Source: Acinetobacter rongchengensis (GTDB lineage Bacteria; Pseudomonadota; Gammaproteobacteria; Pseudomonadales; Moraxellaceae). From it: a DNA stretch of 34,030 nt. The notes beneath the pieces were generated by a model. That model was not told the DNA's origin. It searched no databases and was given only the letters and a program-made list of their open reading frames with translations. The translations under genes and the position numbers were made by a program. Positions within the stretch are counted from its first letter, which is position 1; each line of letters opens with the position of its first letter. Positions 33,710 through 34,030 of the stretch are shown here, piece by piece. The stretch is taken from NCBI RefSeq assembly GCF_003611475.1, contig NZ_RAXT01000035.1:1-34030 (forward strand), given 5' to 3'.

Positions 33710-33735
33710 AAAAGCAGGCTTATTAGTCTGCTTTT
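33710..33735 (+). promoter_or_regulatory. Hairpin between tRNA cluster and tuf
   Basis: AAAAGCAG (33710-33717) pairs with CTGCTTTT (33728-33735). Its T-rich 3' arm lacks an extra T run, so it could be a processing site or weak attenuator allowing partial read-through to tuf. An additional perfect palindrome GTAGATTAATCTAC is at 33685-33698. Confidence 0.5.
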
Positions 33736-33817
33736 CAAGTATTAGGTGTCTAGTTTTTTAGACGATTGTCGATGCTGAGTTGTTTAACTCGTGTTCGACA
33801 TAAACGAGGAAGAACAA

Positions 33818-34030
33818 ATGGCTAAGGCTAAGTTTGAACGTAATAAGCCACACGTAAACGTGGGTACAATTGGTCACGTTGACCATGGTAAAACAACTTT
33901 AACTGCTGCAATTGCAACAATCTGTGCAAAAACTTACGGCGGTGAAGCGAAAGACTACGCAGCAATTGACTCTGCACCAGAAGAAAAAGCACGTGGTATT
34001 ACAATTAATACTTCACACGTAGAATACGAC
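33818..34030 (+). CDS. tuf: Elongation factor Tu (3' end outside window)
   Basis: The first 71 codons of EF-Tu, the GTPase that delivers aminoacyl-tRNA to the ribosome. The P-loop GHVDHGKT (residues 19-26) and the switch I region ending ARGITIN are visible. GAGGAA lies 8-13 bases before the ATG. The order thr-tyr-gly-thr tRNA then tuf is that of the tufB locus of gammaproteobacteria, so this is most likely tufB; a second tuf copy would be expected elsewhere. Confidence 0.97.
   Translation, partial: MAKAKFERNKPHVNVGTIGHVDHGKTTLTAAIATICAKTYGGEAKDYAAIDSAPEEKARGITINTSHVEYD

Overview
The window looks like an Acinetobacter (Moraxellaceae) chromosome. This rests on gene order and protein character: a Kup transporter, the argH / algZ-algR-hemC-hemD-hemX-hemY neighbourhood, a dispersed type II secretion block gspN-gspC-gspD, a 107-residue H-NS protein and a tRNA-Thr-Tyr-Gly-Thr-tuf cluster. 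All assignments come from reading the sequence; no database search was run.

Positions 1 to about 9910 are the right end of an integrated genomic island. Its right border is the 3' end of tRNA-Ser(GGA) (9911-10000, minus), next to a P4-type tyrosine integrase (8531-9727, minus) with a cluster of repeated GGGGGA-type motifs in front of it. The left border lies outside the window. Inside the island, the left part holds an AAA ATPase fragment running off the edge (1-923). Next comes a rightward set of mobile-element core genes: a small zinc-ribbon-like protein, a DUF932 phage/plasmid-like protein, a YqaJ-family exonuclease, a cysteine-containing Gp3-like protein and an AlpA-like regulator. These are separated by strong intrinsic terminators and structured hairpins. 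Then comes a visibly more A+T-rich cargo module (5236-8382): a predicted PD-(D/E)XK protein of the sce7726 type facing a tightly overlapping leftward operon of GNAT acetyltransferase, ImmA/IrrE metalloprotease and Beta-family protein. This module has its own operator-like palindromes and is the best candidate for an undescribed defence or toxin-antitoxin-like system.

Positions 10000-34030 read as ordinary core chromosome: kup; a secreted DNA/RNA endonuclease; aqpZ; an AraC-type regulator divergent from a fatty acid hydroxylase; a 705-base gene-free region with repeats and a possible small RNA; yggX-argH (minus); algZ-algR-hemC-hemD-hemX-hemY and a thioesterase; hns; gspN-gspC-gspD; an FHA protein; gph; trpE with a possible leader peptide; four tRNAs and the start of tuf.

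Functional links: hemC-hemD carry out consecutive steps of tetrapyrrole synthesis. AlgZ and AlgR form a two-component pair. GspN/C/D build the inner-to-outer-membrane axis of type II secretion. TrpE starts tryptophan synthesis. The tRNAs and EF-Tu share one transcription unit with a strong promoter at 33194-33221.
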